A DNA stretch of 64,000 nucleotides, from positions 8,012,001 through 8,076,000 of the forward strand of contig NZ_CP104174.1 of the NCBI RefSeq assembly GCF_025200925.1. The letters are read 5' to 3'. Each line of letters opens with the position of its first letter. The stretch's first letter is position 1. Below the pieces are notes generated by a model. It searched no databases and was not told the DNA's origin. It worked only from the letters and a program-made list of their open reading frames with translations. Source of the stretch: Bradyrhizobium sp. CB1015 (lineage in GTDB: Bacteria > Pseudomonadota > Alphaproteobacteria > Rhizobiales > Xanthobacteraceae). The position numbers and the translations under genes were made by a program. Shown here piece after piece: positions 23,349-34,439 of the stretch.

Positions 23349-24899
23349 ATGCCAAAACGAGTGTTGCTTGGTGTCCTCCTCGCTTGCGGCCTTGCGGCCC
23401 CTGCGCTGGCGCAAGGGCCGAAGGCGGGGGGTGTGATCAATGCCGTGATCCAGCCCGAGCCGCCGGGCCTGATGCTTGCGATGGTCCAGAACGGCCCGGT
23501 CCAGATGGTCTCGGGCAACATCTTCGAAGGCCTCTTGCGCTACAGCCCCAAGCTCGACCCGCTGCCGGAGCTTGCCGAGAGCTGGAGCGTCAGCGAGGAC
23601 GCCAAGACCTACACGTTCAAGCTGAAGAAGGGCGTGACCTGGCATGACGGCAAGCCCTTCACCGCCGCCGACGTGCTGTTCTCGATCGAGATGCTGAAAC
23701 AGACCCATGCGCGCGCGCGCACCAATTTGGCGCAGGTCGACAAGATCGAGACGCCGGACGAGCATACGGTGGTCTTCACGCTGAAGCAGCCGTTCGGCCC
23801 GTTCCTCGGCATCTTCGAGGTCGGCTCGATGCCGATGGTGCCGAAGCATCTCTATGACGGCACCGACTGGAAGACCAACCCTTACAACAACGCACCCATC
23901 GGCACCGGGCCCTTCATGTTCAAGGAATGGCAGAAGGGCTCGTTCATTCGCCTGGTCAAGAACCCGAATTACCACGAGAAGGGCAAGCCCCATCTCGACG
24001 AGATCTATTGGCAGATCATCCCCGACGCCGCCGCGCGCTCGGTGGCGTACGAGACCGGCAAGGTCGACGTGCTGCCCGGCGGCTCGGTCGAGAATTTCGA
24101 TGTGCCGCGGTTGTCCAAGTTGAAGGACACCTGCGTCACCGGCGCCGGCTGGGAGTTCTTCTCGCCGCTGGCCTGGCTGTGGCTCAACAACCGCCAGGGT
24201 CCGCTCGCCGACAAGCGGGTGCGGCAGGCGATCATGTATGCGATCGACCGCGACTTCGCCAAGGACGTGATCTGGAACGGGCTCGGCAAGGTCGCCACCG
24301 GCCCGTCGGCCTCGACCATCAAGTACTACACCGACGACGTGAAGAAGTATCCCTACGATCCTGCCAAGGCCAAGGCGCTGCTGAAGGAAGCCGGCTACAA
24401 GGGCGAGAAGATCCGCCTCTTACCGCTCGCCTATGGCGAGACCTGGCAGCGCTGGGGTGAAGCCGTGAAGCAGAACCTCCAGGACGTCGGCATGACCATC
24501 GAGACGATCGCCACCGACGTTGCCGGCGGCAACCAAAAGATCAGCGACTGGGATTACGACATCGCCTTCACCTATCTCTACCAGTACGGCGACCCCGCGC
24601 TCGGGGTAGGACGCAACTACATCTCCAGCAACATCGCCAAGGGCCAGGTCTTCAACAACGTCGAGGGCTATTCCAACCCTGAGATCGACAAGCTGTTCGC
24701 CGACGGCGCGGTTGCGACGCCGGACTCCAAGCGCAAGGAGATCTACGAGAAGGCACAGAAGATCCTGGTCGAGGACGTGCCGGTGGCCTGGATGCTCGAG
24801 CTGCAATTCCCGACCATCATGCGCTGCAAGGTCAAGAACCTGATCACCACGGGGATCGGGGTCAACGACGGCTTCAAGGACGCATGGCTCGACAAGTGA
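23349..24899 (+). CDS. ABC transporter substrate-binding protein, peptide/nickel family (SBP_bac_5)
   Basis: This 516-residue protein has a signal peptide (LACGLAAPALAQ) and the family 5 solute-binding signature: LPELAESWSVSEDAKTYTFK, LKKGVTWHDGKPFTAADVLF, NPYNNAPIGTGPFMFKEW, and DKRVRQAIMYAIDRD in the hinge. It is periplasmic and should deliver a di/oligopeptide or a similar solute to the permeases encoded just downstream (25140-26947). It is separated from them by a family B repeat, whose hairpins may lower downstream expression relative to the abundant binding protein. The solute is not predictable. Confidence 0.9.
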   Translation: MPKRVLLGVLLACGLAAPALAQGPKAGGVINAVIQPEPPGLMLAMVQNGPVQMVSGNIFEGLLRYSPKLDPLPELAESWSVSEDAKTYTFKLKKGVTWHDGKPFTAADVLFSIEMLKQTHARARTNLAQVDKIETPDEHTVVFTLKQPFGPFLGIFEVGSMPMVPKHLYDGTDWKTNPYNNAPIGTGPFMFKEWQKGSFIRLVKNPNYHEKGKPHLDEIYWQIIPDAAARSVAYETGKVDVLPGGSVENFDVPRLSKLKDTCVTGAGWEFFSPLAWLWLNNRQGPLADKRVRQAIMYAIDRDFAKDVIWNGLGKVATGPSASTIKYYTDDVKKYPYDPAKAKALLKEAGYKGEKIRLLPLAYGETWQRWGEAVKQNLQDVGMTIETIATDVAGGNQKISDWDYDIAFTYLYQYGDPALGVGRNYISSNIAKGQVFNNVEGYSNPEIDKLFADGAVATPDSKRKEIYEKAQKILVEDVPVAWMLELQFPTIMRCKVKNLITTGIGVNDGFKDAWLDK

Positions 24900-24906
24900 G
24901 CCCTTC

Positions 24907-25087
24907 TTCACCTCTCCCCGCTCTTGTTCCGCCGAAGCCTCGGCGAAGGCGGATGGGGGAGAGGTCGAATGTGCGCATAGCGCACATTCGGGTGAGGGGG
25001 AGTCTCCACGGGTCCAACTGCTGATATCTCGCGGAGAGGCCCCTCACCCCAACCCTGTCCCCGCAAGAGCGGGGCGAGGGAGCGCAC
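24907..25087. repeat. Dispersed intergenic repeat family B, copy 1
   Basis: Left arm CACCTCTCCCCGCTCTTGTT, internal inverted pair GAATGTGCGCATAGCGCACATTC, right part CCCCTCACCCCAACCCTGTC followed by GCGGGGCGAGGGAGCGCA. A related copy is at 35510-35665. It lies inside the transporter operon. Confidence 0.78.
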
Positions 25088-25139
25088 TGCCCTCGTGGCG
25101 CCAGGTCACATCACAACACATCACAATATGACTCACTAG

Positions 25140-26111
25140 ATGCTCTCCTTCGTCGCCCAGCGTGTCCTCAAGGGCGTGATCGTCCTGCTCGCGATCGTCG
25201 TCCTCAATTTCTTCCTGATCCGCCTGGCGCCCGGCGATCCCGCGATCGTGATGGCGGGCGAAGCCGGGGCCAGCGACCAGGTCTTCGTCAAGCAGCTCCG
25301 GGAGAAGTTCGGCCTCGACAAGCCGCTGCCCGAGCAGCTCTTCATCTACGTCAAGGGCGTCGTCAGCCTCGACCTCGGCTTTTCCTTCCGCCAGCAGGCA
25401 CCGGTCGCGAAGCTGATCGGCGAGCGGCTGCCGGCGACGCTGCTCCTGACCCTGACGGCGTTCGCTATCTCGCTGATGCTCGGCATCCTCTGCGGCACCT
25501 TCGCCGCGCGCTTTGCCGGAACCTTTCTCGACACCGGCATCACCGTATTCGCGCTGATCTTCTACGCCATGCCGATCTTCTGGGTGGCGCTGATGGGCAT
25601 CCTCTTGTTCTCGGTCACGTTCGACTGGCTGCCTAGCTTCGGTTACGAGACGGTCGGCGCCAACCTCACCGGCCTTGCCCATGCCGTCGATGTCGCAAAG
25701 CACCTGATCATGCCGGCAATGACGCTCGGACTGTTCTTCATGGCGACCTACACCCGCATGACGCGCGCCTCGATGCTGGAGGTGAAGCGCCTCGACTTCG
25801 TCAAGACCGCGCGCGCCAAGGGCCTCACCGACGCCGTGATCCAGCGCCGCCACGTGCTGCGCAATGCGCTGCTGCCGGTGGTGACGCTCGCCGGCGTGCA
25901 TTCCGGCACGCTGATCGGCGGCGCCGTCATCACCGAGACCGTGTTCGCCTGGCCCGGCATCGGACGGCTGATGTACGACGCCCTGCTGCAGCGGGACTAC
26001 AATCTGCTGCTCGGCGTGTTCGTGATCTGCTCCGCCATGGTTCTCATCTTCAACCTCATCACCGACCTCGTCTATCGCCTGGTCGATCCGCGCATCGAAT
26101 TCGCCTCATGA
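25140..26111 (+). CDS. ABC transporter permease, DppB type
   Basis: This 323-residue inner-membrane protein has six spans and the classical DppB features: RLAPGDPAIVMAGEAGAS with the periplasmic loop, the GDP motif, and the EAA loop RAKGLTDAVIQRRHVLRNAL. It pairs with the DppC-type permease, whose ATG overlaps its stop (ATGA). Together they form the channel of the peptide-family importer fed by the binding protein at 23349-24899. Confidence 0.92.
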   Translation: MLSFVAQRVLKGVIVLLAIVVLNFFLIRLAPGDPAIVMAGEAGASDQVFVKQLREKFGLDKPLPEQLFIYVKGVVSLDLGFSFRQQAPVAKLIGERLPATLLLTLTAFAISLMLGILCGTFAARFAGTFLDTGITVFALIFYAMPIFWVALMGILLFSVTFDWLPSFGYETVGANLTGLAHAVDVAKHLIMPAMTLGLFFMATYTRMTRASMLEVKRLDFVKTARAKGLTDAVIQRRHVLRNALLPVVTLAGVHSGTLIGGAVITETVFAWPGIGRLMYDALLQRDYNLLLGVFVICSAMVLIFNLITDLVYRLVDPRIEFAS

Positions 26112-26947
26112 AACAGTTCTGGAAATCGATGCTGAGGAGCCCGAGCGGCGTCATCGGGCTCGTCATCCTCCTGGTCGCAGTCTCCGTCGCGGTGTTCGGA
26201 CCGATGCTGTTCCCGAACTCGCCCTGGCGCATGGTGCAGCGGCCGTTCCTGCCGCCGTTCACGCTGTCGACCGTGCCGCTCGGCACCGACGCGCTCGGCC
26301 GCGACATCTTCGCCGGCATGATCTTCGGCGCACGCGTCTCGCTTCTGGTCGGTCTCGTCTCCACGCTGGTCGCGCTGATCGTCGGTGTGCCGATCGGTGC
26401 CATGGCCGGTTATTTCGGCGGCAAGGTCGACGACGCCCTGATGCGCTTCACCGAGTTCTTCCAGACCATTCCGAGCTTCGCGCTCGCGATCGTGCTGGTC
26501 GCGATCCTGCAGCCCTCGATCTACTCGATCGTCGCCTCGATCGCGGTGGTGAGCTGGCCGCCGGTCGCCCGCCTCGTGCGCGGCGAGGTGCTGTCGCTGC
26601 GCACGCGCGAATATGTCCAGGCCGCCGTGGTCACCGGCCAGAGCAACAGCTGGATCATCCTGCGCGAAATCCTCCCCAACGCATTGTCGCCCGTGATCGT
26701 GCTGGCCTCGTTGATGGTGGCGACCGCGATCCTGCTGGAATCCTCACTGTCCTTCCTCGGCCTCGGCGATCCCAATCTGATCTCCTGGGGCTACATGGTC
26801 GGAGCCGGCCGCACCGTGATCCGGCAGGCCTGGTGGATCACCGTGTTTCCGGGCGTCGCCATCCTGATCTCGGTGCTCGGGCTGAACCTGATCGGCGAAG
26901 GCCTCAATGACGCGCTCAATCCGCGCCTGTCGCGGGAGGGCCGCTGA
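26108..26947 (+). CDS. ABC transporter permease, DppC type
   Basis: This 279-residue protein has six membrane spans. The N-terminal OppC-type segment (FPNSPWRMVQRPFLPPFTLS, PLGTDALGRDIFAGMIFGAR) and the EAA loop TGQSNSWIILREILPNALSP identify the second permease of a dipeptide/oligopeptide importer. It overlaps the upstream dppB-like stop by 4 bases, and the ATPase gene starts 2 bases after its own stop, so the operon is tightly coupled. Confidence 0.92.
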   Translation: MKQFWKSMLRSPSGVIGLVILLVAVSVAVFGPMLFPNSPWRMVQRPFLPPFTLSTVPLGTDALGRDIFAGMIFGARVSLLVGLVSTLVALIVGVPIGAMAGYFGGKVDDALMRFTEFFQTIPSFALAIVLVAILQPSIYSIVASIAVVSWPPVARLVRGEVLSLRTREYVQAAVVTGQSNSWIILREILPNALSPVIVLASLMVATAILLESSLSFLGLGDPNLISWGYMVGAGRTVIRQAWWITVFPGVAILISVLGLNLIGEGLNDALNPRLSREGR

Positions 26948-26949
26948 CG

Positions 26950-28569
<1,620 letters not shown>

Positions 28570-28938
28570 GACGGCTCGTCTTCGTTCATCGATCTCCGTG
28601 ATGGTTCCAAAAACTTGCACGCTGAGCGGGACGAAACCTATTCGATCCAGCAGCATTTGCTTTCGAGAGACCATCCTTGCTCATGCCCGGCAAGGGGTGA
28701 GTTGACACCAATACTCGCTCGTCGCGGCTGCGCCGTACGACGAACGTGACGTGGTGGGCAGCTCCACAACCCAGCAAGTGAGGCACACCGGCATGCTGGG
28801 AAGGGCGCGGCGCGGTCACGCGCTTTTTATCCGGTCGTGACCGGACCCGCCGCTTCAAAGCGGAAGGCGGCACCATAGATGACGGTTGAAATGATCGACG
28901 TCATCTCATGACGGACCCACACTGTATTCGGAGCCAAC
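28570..28938. other. Intergenic region, no gene seen
   Basis: 369 bases after the ABC operon. Two short perfect palindromes are visible, CCGGTCGTGACCGG (28831-28844) and CCGCTTCAAAGCGG (28850-28863), but no coding region or terminator that I can support. Confidence 0.45.
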
Positions 28939-29115
28939 ATGGGCGAAGTTATTCGATTTGTCTCAAAATCCGAGCGCGAGCGAGCACGCCTCATCGAGGA
29001 GGCACGCGCGATCTACGACAGCATCTTCCCGCCGGCCGATCCGGCCAACGAGGACCAGGCGAAGCCGGCAATCGGTCGCCCGTTCATCGGCCGCGACGGG
29101 GGTAACGTATCGTGA
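28939..29115 (+). CDS. Small protein, 58 residues, unknown function
   Basis: Starts at ATG 28939 behind GGAG: MGEVIRFVSKSERERARLIE, then EARAIYDSIFPPADPA and GRPFIGRDGGNVS. It is charged, soluble and helical in its first half. Its last four bases (GTGA) are the start of the next small gene, a coupling that supports both being real. I do not recognise a family beyond similar rhizobial hypothetical proteins. Confidence 0.68.
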   Translation: MGEVIRFVSKSERERARLIEEARAIYDSIFPPADPANEDQAKPAIGRPFIGRDGGNVS

Positions 29116-29321
29116 TCAAGATCATCGCCGTGCTTTGCAGCCTCGCCTCTCCCTCCAATTGTCACGAGCAGATCGTCACCACGTCGGACTTCGCGCAAGT
29201 CTCGGTGCAGTCCTGTTTGATGGGCGCGCCGCAGCTCGCCGAATGGATGAACCAGCATCCGGCCGAGCGCCTGGCGGCATGGCGCTGCGTGATCGGTCAA
29301 CAGACCGGCCGCGGGATCTAA
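29112..29321 (+). CDS. Small Cys-containing exported-like protein, unknown function
   Basis: This 69-residue protein starts with GTG overlapping the upstream stop by four bases. It has a short hydrophobic N-terminus (IKIIAVLCSLA), Cys residues in SPSNCHEQ, VQSCLMG and AWRCVIG, and the motif LAEWMNQHPAERLAAWRC. The pattern of spaced Cys with Trp is seen in short rhizobial hypothetical proteins. The function is unknown. Confidence 0.65.
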   Translation: MIKIIAVLCSLASPSNCHEQIVTTSDFAQVSVQSCLMGAPQLAEWMNQHPAERLAAWRCVIGQQTGRGI

Positions 29322-29360
29322 GCCCGGACGTCTCGATCCGGCGGAGTAAGACGTTCTCGT

Positions 29361-29500
29361 GACCCGGACGCCGCGCAGCGCTTCCCTGGCGATGCGAAGC
29401 ACCGTCCAGCGAGCGGTGTGCTGCAGAGCCGGGGCCCATCGCAGCCCCGAGTCTTGCAGCCCCTGGGTCCCGGCTCGCGCTTCGCGCGTCCGGGACCCAC
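29361..29500. repeat. Dispersed intergenic repeat family C, copy 1
   Basis: GACCCGGACGCCGCGCAGCG at the left and CGCGCGTCCGGGACC at the right, with GAGCCGGGGCC / GGGTCCCGGCTC arms between. A related copy is at 54505-54647. Confidence 0.75.
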
Positions 29501-29596
29501 CACTAATGCAGCGCCTCGCTGAACGTTGGGCAGTGACGTCAGTCCATCCCCGGAGTAACCTCTTGTTGCGGCCATTCGCAGCAAGGGGGACGCCGG

Positions 29597-30538
29597 ATGG
29601 AAGTCGCCAGCCTCGTTCTTCCGGTATTCGCGATCATCGTCACCGGCTGGCTCGCAGGCGAGCTTGGCTATCTCTCCCGCTCGCTTGCCGATGCCCTGGT
29701 CCACTTTGCCTACAACGTGGCGATGCCGGCGCTGTTGATCGTGACGATCGCCCAGGAGGCGGCGCGCAATCTCCTGGAATGGCGCTTTCTGCTCGCATTC
29801 GGCGGCGGTTCACTGATCTGCTTCGCGCTCGTGTTCCTGCCCGTGCGCGCAGGCGGCAAACACGATCTCGCCAGCAGCACCATCCATGGGATGGCGGCGG
29901 CGATGACCAACACCGGATTCGTCGCGCTGCCGATCCTGCATGCGATCTACGGCCAACCCGCCGTCCTGCCCGCGGCTGTCGCGACGTTGTTCGTGGCCGC
30001 GGTGATGTTTCCGATCACAGTGATCCTGCTGGAAAAGCACGATGCACGCGGAGCCTCCCTGCACTCCACGGGACTAGCAAGGCAAATCCTACTCAATCCC
30101 ATGGTGCTGTCGACGTTGATCGGCCTCACCTGGGCGGTGACGGGACTGCCGATTCCAGCACCGGTCGCGGCCTATCTCAACATGATCGCTGCCGCGCTCA
30201 CGCCGTGCGCGCTGTTTGCCATCGGGCTAGGCCTCTCCGTCGAGGGACTGCGGTCCAACCTGAAAGCGTCGTTTGCACTCGCGGCGGTGAAACTCGTGGT
30301 CATGCCGCTCATCGTCTACGGACTTTGCGTCGTGATGGGCCTCGCCCCTCTCTACACGGTTGCGGCGGTCATCTGCGCGGCCGTGCCGACGGCAAAAACC
30401 GTCTACGTCCTCGCGCATGAGCACAAGGTCGAGGAAAAGTTGGTTGCCGCCACGGTCTCGATCACGACGATGCTGTCGGTCGCGACATTGCTGGTCGCGC
30501 TTTATCTGCTCTCCGGACTGATGATTGGCGCCAAGTGA
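29597..30538 (+). CDS. AEC-family (auxin efflux carrier-like) transporter
   Basis: This 313-residue protein has about ten membrane spans in two halves of five. The family pattern includes PVFAIIVTGWLAGELGYLS at the N-terminus, AMTNTGFVALPILHAIYG, and the second-half crossover region AVPTAKTVYVLAHEHKVEE. Bacterial AEC members export or exchange small organic acids such as malate or malonate. No neighbouring enzyme suggests the solute. Confidence 0.87.
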   Translation: MEVASLVLPVFAIIVTGWLAGELGYLSRSLADALVHFAYNVAMPALLIVTIAQEAARNLLEWRFLLAFGGGSLICFALVFLPVRAGGKHDLASSTIHGMAAAMTNTGFVALPILHAIYGQPAVLPAAVATLFVAAVMFPITVILLEKHDARGASLHSTGLARQILLNPMVLSTLIGLTWAVTGLPIPAPVAAYLNMIAAALTPCALFAIGLGLSVEGLRSNLKASFALAAVKLVVMPLIVYGLCVVMGLAPLYTVAAVICAAVPTAKTVYVLAHEHKVEEKLVAATVSITTMLSVATLLVALYLLSGLMIGAK

Positions 30539-30666
30539 TCGACCAAGGCTTCCGCCGCGCGCTGCGCGCTCGGACCAAGTGCCGGAGCGCGACGCACTCC
30601 GCCGCCTTTGGATGGACCCGAATCAGCGCTAGTGCATTGCTTTCAGTGACTTCCCTGGACTCAAGC

Positions 30667-30987
30667 ATGACCGGCCCCGAACTGAAGCAGCTTCGCAACG
30701 ACCTCTCCGATGCCCTCGAGCGCAAGCTCAGCGCGGCCGACATGGCCAAGCTTTGCAGTTTGCCGGAGACGAGCGGCGCCGACACCATCCGGCGCTGGGA
30801 GGTCAGCGGCCCGACGCCGGAGGCGACCAGGATCTTGCGCGTGCTCGCGATGGCGAGCGAGCGCTATCCGATCCTGGAGAAGTTCGACATCTTCGATCGA
30901 CACGACGTGCGCGAGGAAGACAGGCCGGCAAAGCGCGCCGCCTTTCGCGCGCAGATGCGCGATGAGGTGCGGCGGCGCCTTGGTTAA
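30667..30987 (+). CDS. Hypothetical protein with HTH-like N-terminus
   Basis: This 106-residue protein starts MTGPELKQLRNDLSDALERK. The segment LSAADMAKLCSL...GADTIRRWEVSGPTPEATRI resembles a helix-turn-helix of plasmid/phage Cro type, in which a Trp-containing recognition helix and a Gly-Pro turn are common. The C-terminal half is charged and helical. A DNA-binding role is inferred only. No operon partner is evident. Confidence 0.68.
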   Translation: MTGPELKQLRNDLSDALERKLSAADMAKLCSLPETSGADTIRRWEVSGPTPEATRILRVLAMASERYPILEKFDIFDRHDVREEDRPAKRAAFRAQMRDEVRRRLG

Positions 30988-31211
30988 CACAAGCCGCGCG
31001 CAAGTTACCGCCAAGGCGCACCGTTAAGCCTTCCTTCACCATTTTTTAAGCCTGCGTTAAGCACGAAAATCATTTGCACCCCAACAAGTTAGGTTGGGTC
31101 TCGCTGTGCCACGGATGTGACAGCATTTTCGTCAAAAGCGAGCTATCTGCAAAACCAATGCGGCGCAGCGAACGCGCCCGCCGGGGACCTTACGTGTTGG
31201 AGTTCAAGACC

Positions 31212-31937
31212 ATGAAGAAGATTCTGTTTGCGACCGTGGCGCTGCTTGCGCTGGGCGCGGCTGCGCCGGCCGTCGGCGCCGATCTCGGCAACCGTAATTA
31301 TTACAAGACGCCCGCGCCGGCCTATGCCGCGCCGATCTACAATTGGACGGGCTTCTACATCGGCGGCCATGTCGGCGGCGCGTTCTCCAGCGACAACAAT
31401 TTCAACGGCCTCTCCACCGGCAACAACGGCAACGGCCGCTTCCTCGGCGGCGTGCAGGTCGGTGCGGACTGGCAGTTCAACCCGAACTTCGTGGTCGGCG
31501 TCGAAGGCCAGTATTCCTGGCTCTCCGGCAGCGTCGGCGCGGTGTTCCCGGGCGGCATCGCCTACACCAACGACCAGCGCGGCCTCGGCTCGATCACTGG
31601 CCGCGTCGGCTACACCTGGGGTCCCGGCCTGGTCTATGTGAAGGGCGGCTACGCCTATTCGGACAACAACGAGAAGGTCACCGTCGGCGGCGTGCCGACT
31701 GCCTTCGTCATCACGGGCGATCACCGCAACGGCTACACCGTCGGTGCCGGCCTCGAATACATGTTCGCCCCGAACTGGTCGGCCAAGGCCGAGTACCAGT
31801 ACTACAATTTCGGCGAGGCGAGCTTCACCGGCGGTCCGCTCGCGGGCACAGGCAGCTTCACCACCGACGACCATACCTTCAAGGCGGGCGTCAACTACCG
31901 CTTCAACTGGGCAAGCCCGGCTGTGGCGCGCTACTGA
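31212..31937 (+). CDS. Omp31/Omp25-type outer-membrane beta-barrel protein
   Basis: This 241-residue protein starts MKKILFATVALLALGAAAPA with a clear signal peptide. The mature protein has the barrel signature YNWTGFYIGGHVGGAFSSDN, GGVQVGADWQFNPNFVVGVE, GRVGYTWGPGLVYVKGGYAY, VGAGLEYMFAPNWSAKAEYQ and a C-terminal strand FKAGVNYRFNW, typical of the eight-stranded Omp31 family of rhizobia and Brucella. A hairpin (CCCAAC/GTTGGG, 31080-31098) lies in the leader and a strong terminator follows. Confidence 0.9.
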   Translation: MKKILFATVALLALGAAAPAVGADLGNRNYYKTPAPAYAAPIYNWTGFYIGGHVGGAFSSDNNFNGLSTGNNGNGRFLGGVQVGADWQFNPNFVVGVEGQYSWLSGSVGAVFPGGIAYTNDQRGLGSITGRVGYTWGPGLVYVKGGYAYSDNNEKVTVGGVPTAFVITGDHRNGYTVGAGLEYMFAPNWSAKAEYQYYNFGEASFTGGPLAGTGSFTTDDHTFKAGVNYRFNWASPAVARY

Positions 31938-31962
31938 TCGGTTAGCAAAGCATTATCGCGAT

Positions 31963-31997
31963 GAGGGGCCGGCGACGTTACCGGCCCCTCTTTTTTC
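31963..31997 (+). terminator. Rho-independent terminator after the porin gene
   Basis: A 10-bp stem GAGGGGCCGG / CCGGCCCCTC with an 8-base loop, followed by six T residues. Confidence 0.92.
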
Positions 31998-32106
31998 TTT
32001 CGCTCTGCGGAACGCGCAGGCGATTGCAGCAATTGCGATTTTTTAACCGGCCCGACCGATACTCCCCGCCACAAAACAACATAAGCAAGGGCGTGGGGGA
32101 ATTTCG

Positions 32107-34251
32107 ATGGCGATCCGTTTCAGTCTCGGCCGTTTCAAGCCGCGTTTCAAAATGCCGAAATGGGGCGTGCGCGGCAGCCTGTTCGCGGCCTTCGCGGTGA
32201 TCGCGGGCATGGGCCTCGTGATCGCGGCCGGCGCAGGCCTTGCGCTGCAGAATCTCGGCGGACGCATTTCTGAGCTGAGCGGACGAGACATTCCGCGCCT
32301 GTCGGCCAGCCTGCAATTGTCGGCACTGAGTGCGAGCCTCGCGGCACAGGGACCGGCCCTGCTTGCGGCGCAAAGCGAGGATGCCCTGAACGAACGCACC
32401 AAGAAGCTCAGGGAATTGCAGGAGCAGACGCAGCAGAAGCTCAACGAGATCATCGAGCTCGGCGGCGACAAGAGCGTCGTCTCCGGACTCAGCGACACGA
32501 TGAAGAGCATCAACGAGGCGGCTCAGAGCCTGACCAAGGCCGCCCGGGAACGGCTCGACATCGCGGCGCTGCACGAGAAACAATATGACGCGCTCCGCAC
32601 CGCGCAGGGCGCCTTCGTCGGCGCAGCGAGCCCGGCGATGCTGGACGCTCAGACCCGCGTCAATGCCATTCTCGGTTCAGCGGACCTGTCCGCCGCAGAT
32701 GCGACCGACGCCGCGCAGACCGTCGGTCAGCTCGGCAACGTCGTCGCCAGCGGCAATCTCGCGGCCGCCAACATGAGCGCGGCGCTTTCGGCGAGCACCA
32801 GCGACAAGCTCGACGACATCCAGAAGGAATTCAAGACGGCACAGGGACGCCTGCGGTCGAACCTCGATCTGTTGCCGGACAACCAGGGCAACAAGATGCT
32901 GCGCGACGCCGCGGAAAAGCTGCTCGCGCTCGGCACCGGCAAGACCGGCGTGTTCAATCTGCGCGAGAAGGAGCTCGACTCCATCGATTACGGCCAGACC
33001 ATCCTGGACGAGACGCGCAAGCTCAATGTCGGCCTCGGCATCAGCGTGCAGCAGCTCGTCGACGGCGTGCAGAAAGAGACCAACACCTCGACCTTCCAGG
33101 CACGGCAGGAGATTTCGCTGGCGACGTCCGTCATGCTTGCGCTGGGCGCGCTGATGCTGGTCGGCTCGGCACTGTTCGTCTGGCTCTATGTCGGCCGCAA
33201 CATCCTGCGCCGAATCGGCGCATTGCAGCAGTCGATGCAGCTGCTCGCCGACGGCGATCTCGAAACCGAGATCTACCGCTCGAAGAACCACAACGACGAA
33301 ATCTCCGTGATGGCGAACACGCTGCAGGTGTTCCGCGAAAGCATGATCGAGACCCGCGCGTTGACGAGCGAGCAGGACAAGGACCGTATCGCCAAGGCCG
33401 AGCGTGCCGCGCGCATGGAAGCGAAGATCGCCCAATTCGAAAGCACGGTGCGCTCCGCGCTCGACAATCTGGCGCAATCGGCCAATTCGATGCAATCGAC
33501 CGCGCAGAGCATGTCGAACACCGCCGACCAGTCCAACGCGCTGGTCAACGCGGTCGCCTCCGCCGCGGAAGAGACGTCGGTCAACGTGCAGACCGTGTCG
33601 GCCGGCACCGAGCAGCTGTCCTCCTCGATCCAGGAGATCAGCCGCCAGGTCGTGACCTCCGCCGAGATCGCCAAGAAGGCGGTCGACGAAGCGGGAGCGA
33701 CCGACGCCACGGTGCAGAGCCTTGCCGACAGCGCGAGCCGCATCAGCGTCGTCGTCGACCTGATCCAGACCATCGCCTCGCAGACCAATCTGCTCGCGCT
33801 CAACGCCACCATCGAGGCGGCGCGCGCAGGCGAGGCCGGCCGCGGCTTCGCGGTGGTTGCCTCCGAGGTGAAGAGCCTAGCCAGCCAGACCGCCAAGGCG
33901 ACGGACGAGATCCGCACCCAGATCGCCAGCATGCAGGAGGTCACGACCTCCGCGGTCGGCGCCATCCAGGGCATCGGCCGGATCATCGGCGAGATCAACG
34001 ACGTCACCACGACGATCGCGGCCGCGGTCGAGGAGCAGGGCGCCGCCACGCGCGAAATCGCCCGCAACATCCAGCATGCGGCCGGCGGCACCAGCGAGGT
34101 CTCCAGCAACATCGTCGGCGTCTCCACCGCGTCCGCCGAAGCCGGCGCTGCGGCCACCGAAGTGCTGGGCGCCTCGGACGCGCTGCGGCGCGAGGCCGAT
34201 ATGCTGCGCGGGGAGATCGACGCGTTCCTCAACGACATGCGGGCGGCGTAA
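32107..34251 (+). CDS. Methyl-accepting chemotaxis protein
   Basis: This 714-residue protein has a first span at about 22-46, a periplasmic helical domain of about 290 residues, a second span near 337-360 and a HAMP domain ([20 protein letters not shown]) at about 360-415. The signalling hairpin tip is [20 protein letters not shown] followed by [14 protein letters not shown]. The C-terminus lacks an NWETF pentapeptide. It should relay a periplasmic signal to CheA/CheW, encoded elsewhere. The periplasmic domain has no recognised ligand motif. Confidence 0.93.
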   Translation: MAIRFSLGRFKPRFKMPKWGVRGSLFAAFAVIAGMGLVIAAGAGLALQNLGGRISELSGRDIPRLSASLQLSALSASLAAQGPALLAAQSEDALNERTKKLRELQEQTQQKLNEIIELGGDKSVVSGLSDTMKSINEAAQSLTKAARERLDIAALHEKQYDALRTAQGAFVGAASPAMLDAQTRVNAILGSADLSAADATDAAQTVGQLGNVVASGNLAAANMSAALSASTSDKLDDIQKEFKTAQGRLRSNLDLLPDNQGNKMLRDAAEKLLALGTGKTGVFNLREKELDSIDYGQTILDETRKLNVGLGISVQQLVDGVQKETNTSTFQARQEISLATSVMLALGALMLVGSALFVWLYVGRNILRRIGALQQSMQLLADGDLETEIYRSKNHNDEISVMANTLQVFRESMIETRALTSEQDKDRIAKAERAARMEAKIAQFESTVRSALDNLAQSANSMQSTAQSMSNTADQSNALVNAVASAAEETSVNVQTVSAGTEQLSSSIQEISRQVVTSAEIAKKAVDEAGATDATVQSLADSASRISVVVDLIQTIASQTNLLALNATIEAARAGEAGRGFAVVASEVKSLASQTAKATDEIRTQIASMQEVTTSAVGAIQGIGRIIGEINDVTTTIAAAVEEQGAATREIARNIQHAAGGTSEVSSNIVGVSTASAEAGAAATEVLGASDALRREADMLRGEIDAFLNDMRAA

Positions 34252-34270
34252 GGGCCCTGTCCTCTGGCCT

Positions 34271-34341
34271 GGATGGAGCGTAGCGTAATTGGGGGATCGT
34301 GCCAGAAGCACGGAGGTCCCGGATTGCGCTACGCTCCATCC
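34271..34341. repeat. Inverted repeat, dispersed type E
   Basis: GGATGGAGCGTAGCGTAAT at 34271-34289 is inverted with one mismatch at 34323-34341 (ATTGCGCTACGCTCCATCC). This unit is a common palindromic intergenic repeat in rhizobial genomes. Confidence 0.75.
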
Positions 34342-34439
34342 GGGCTACGGAAAACTGCCTCGGTATGACCGCCATGCGTTCGCAGCCCAGCATCCTTTTT
34401 CGGCTGGCGCCCTGCGCGCACTGGGTTTAAGCCGATAGC

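Noticed and set aside
28570..28938. Possible small genes in the gap after the ABC operon
   Set aside because: No frame combines a ribosome site with protein-like composition.
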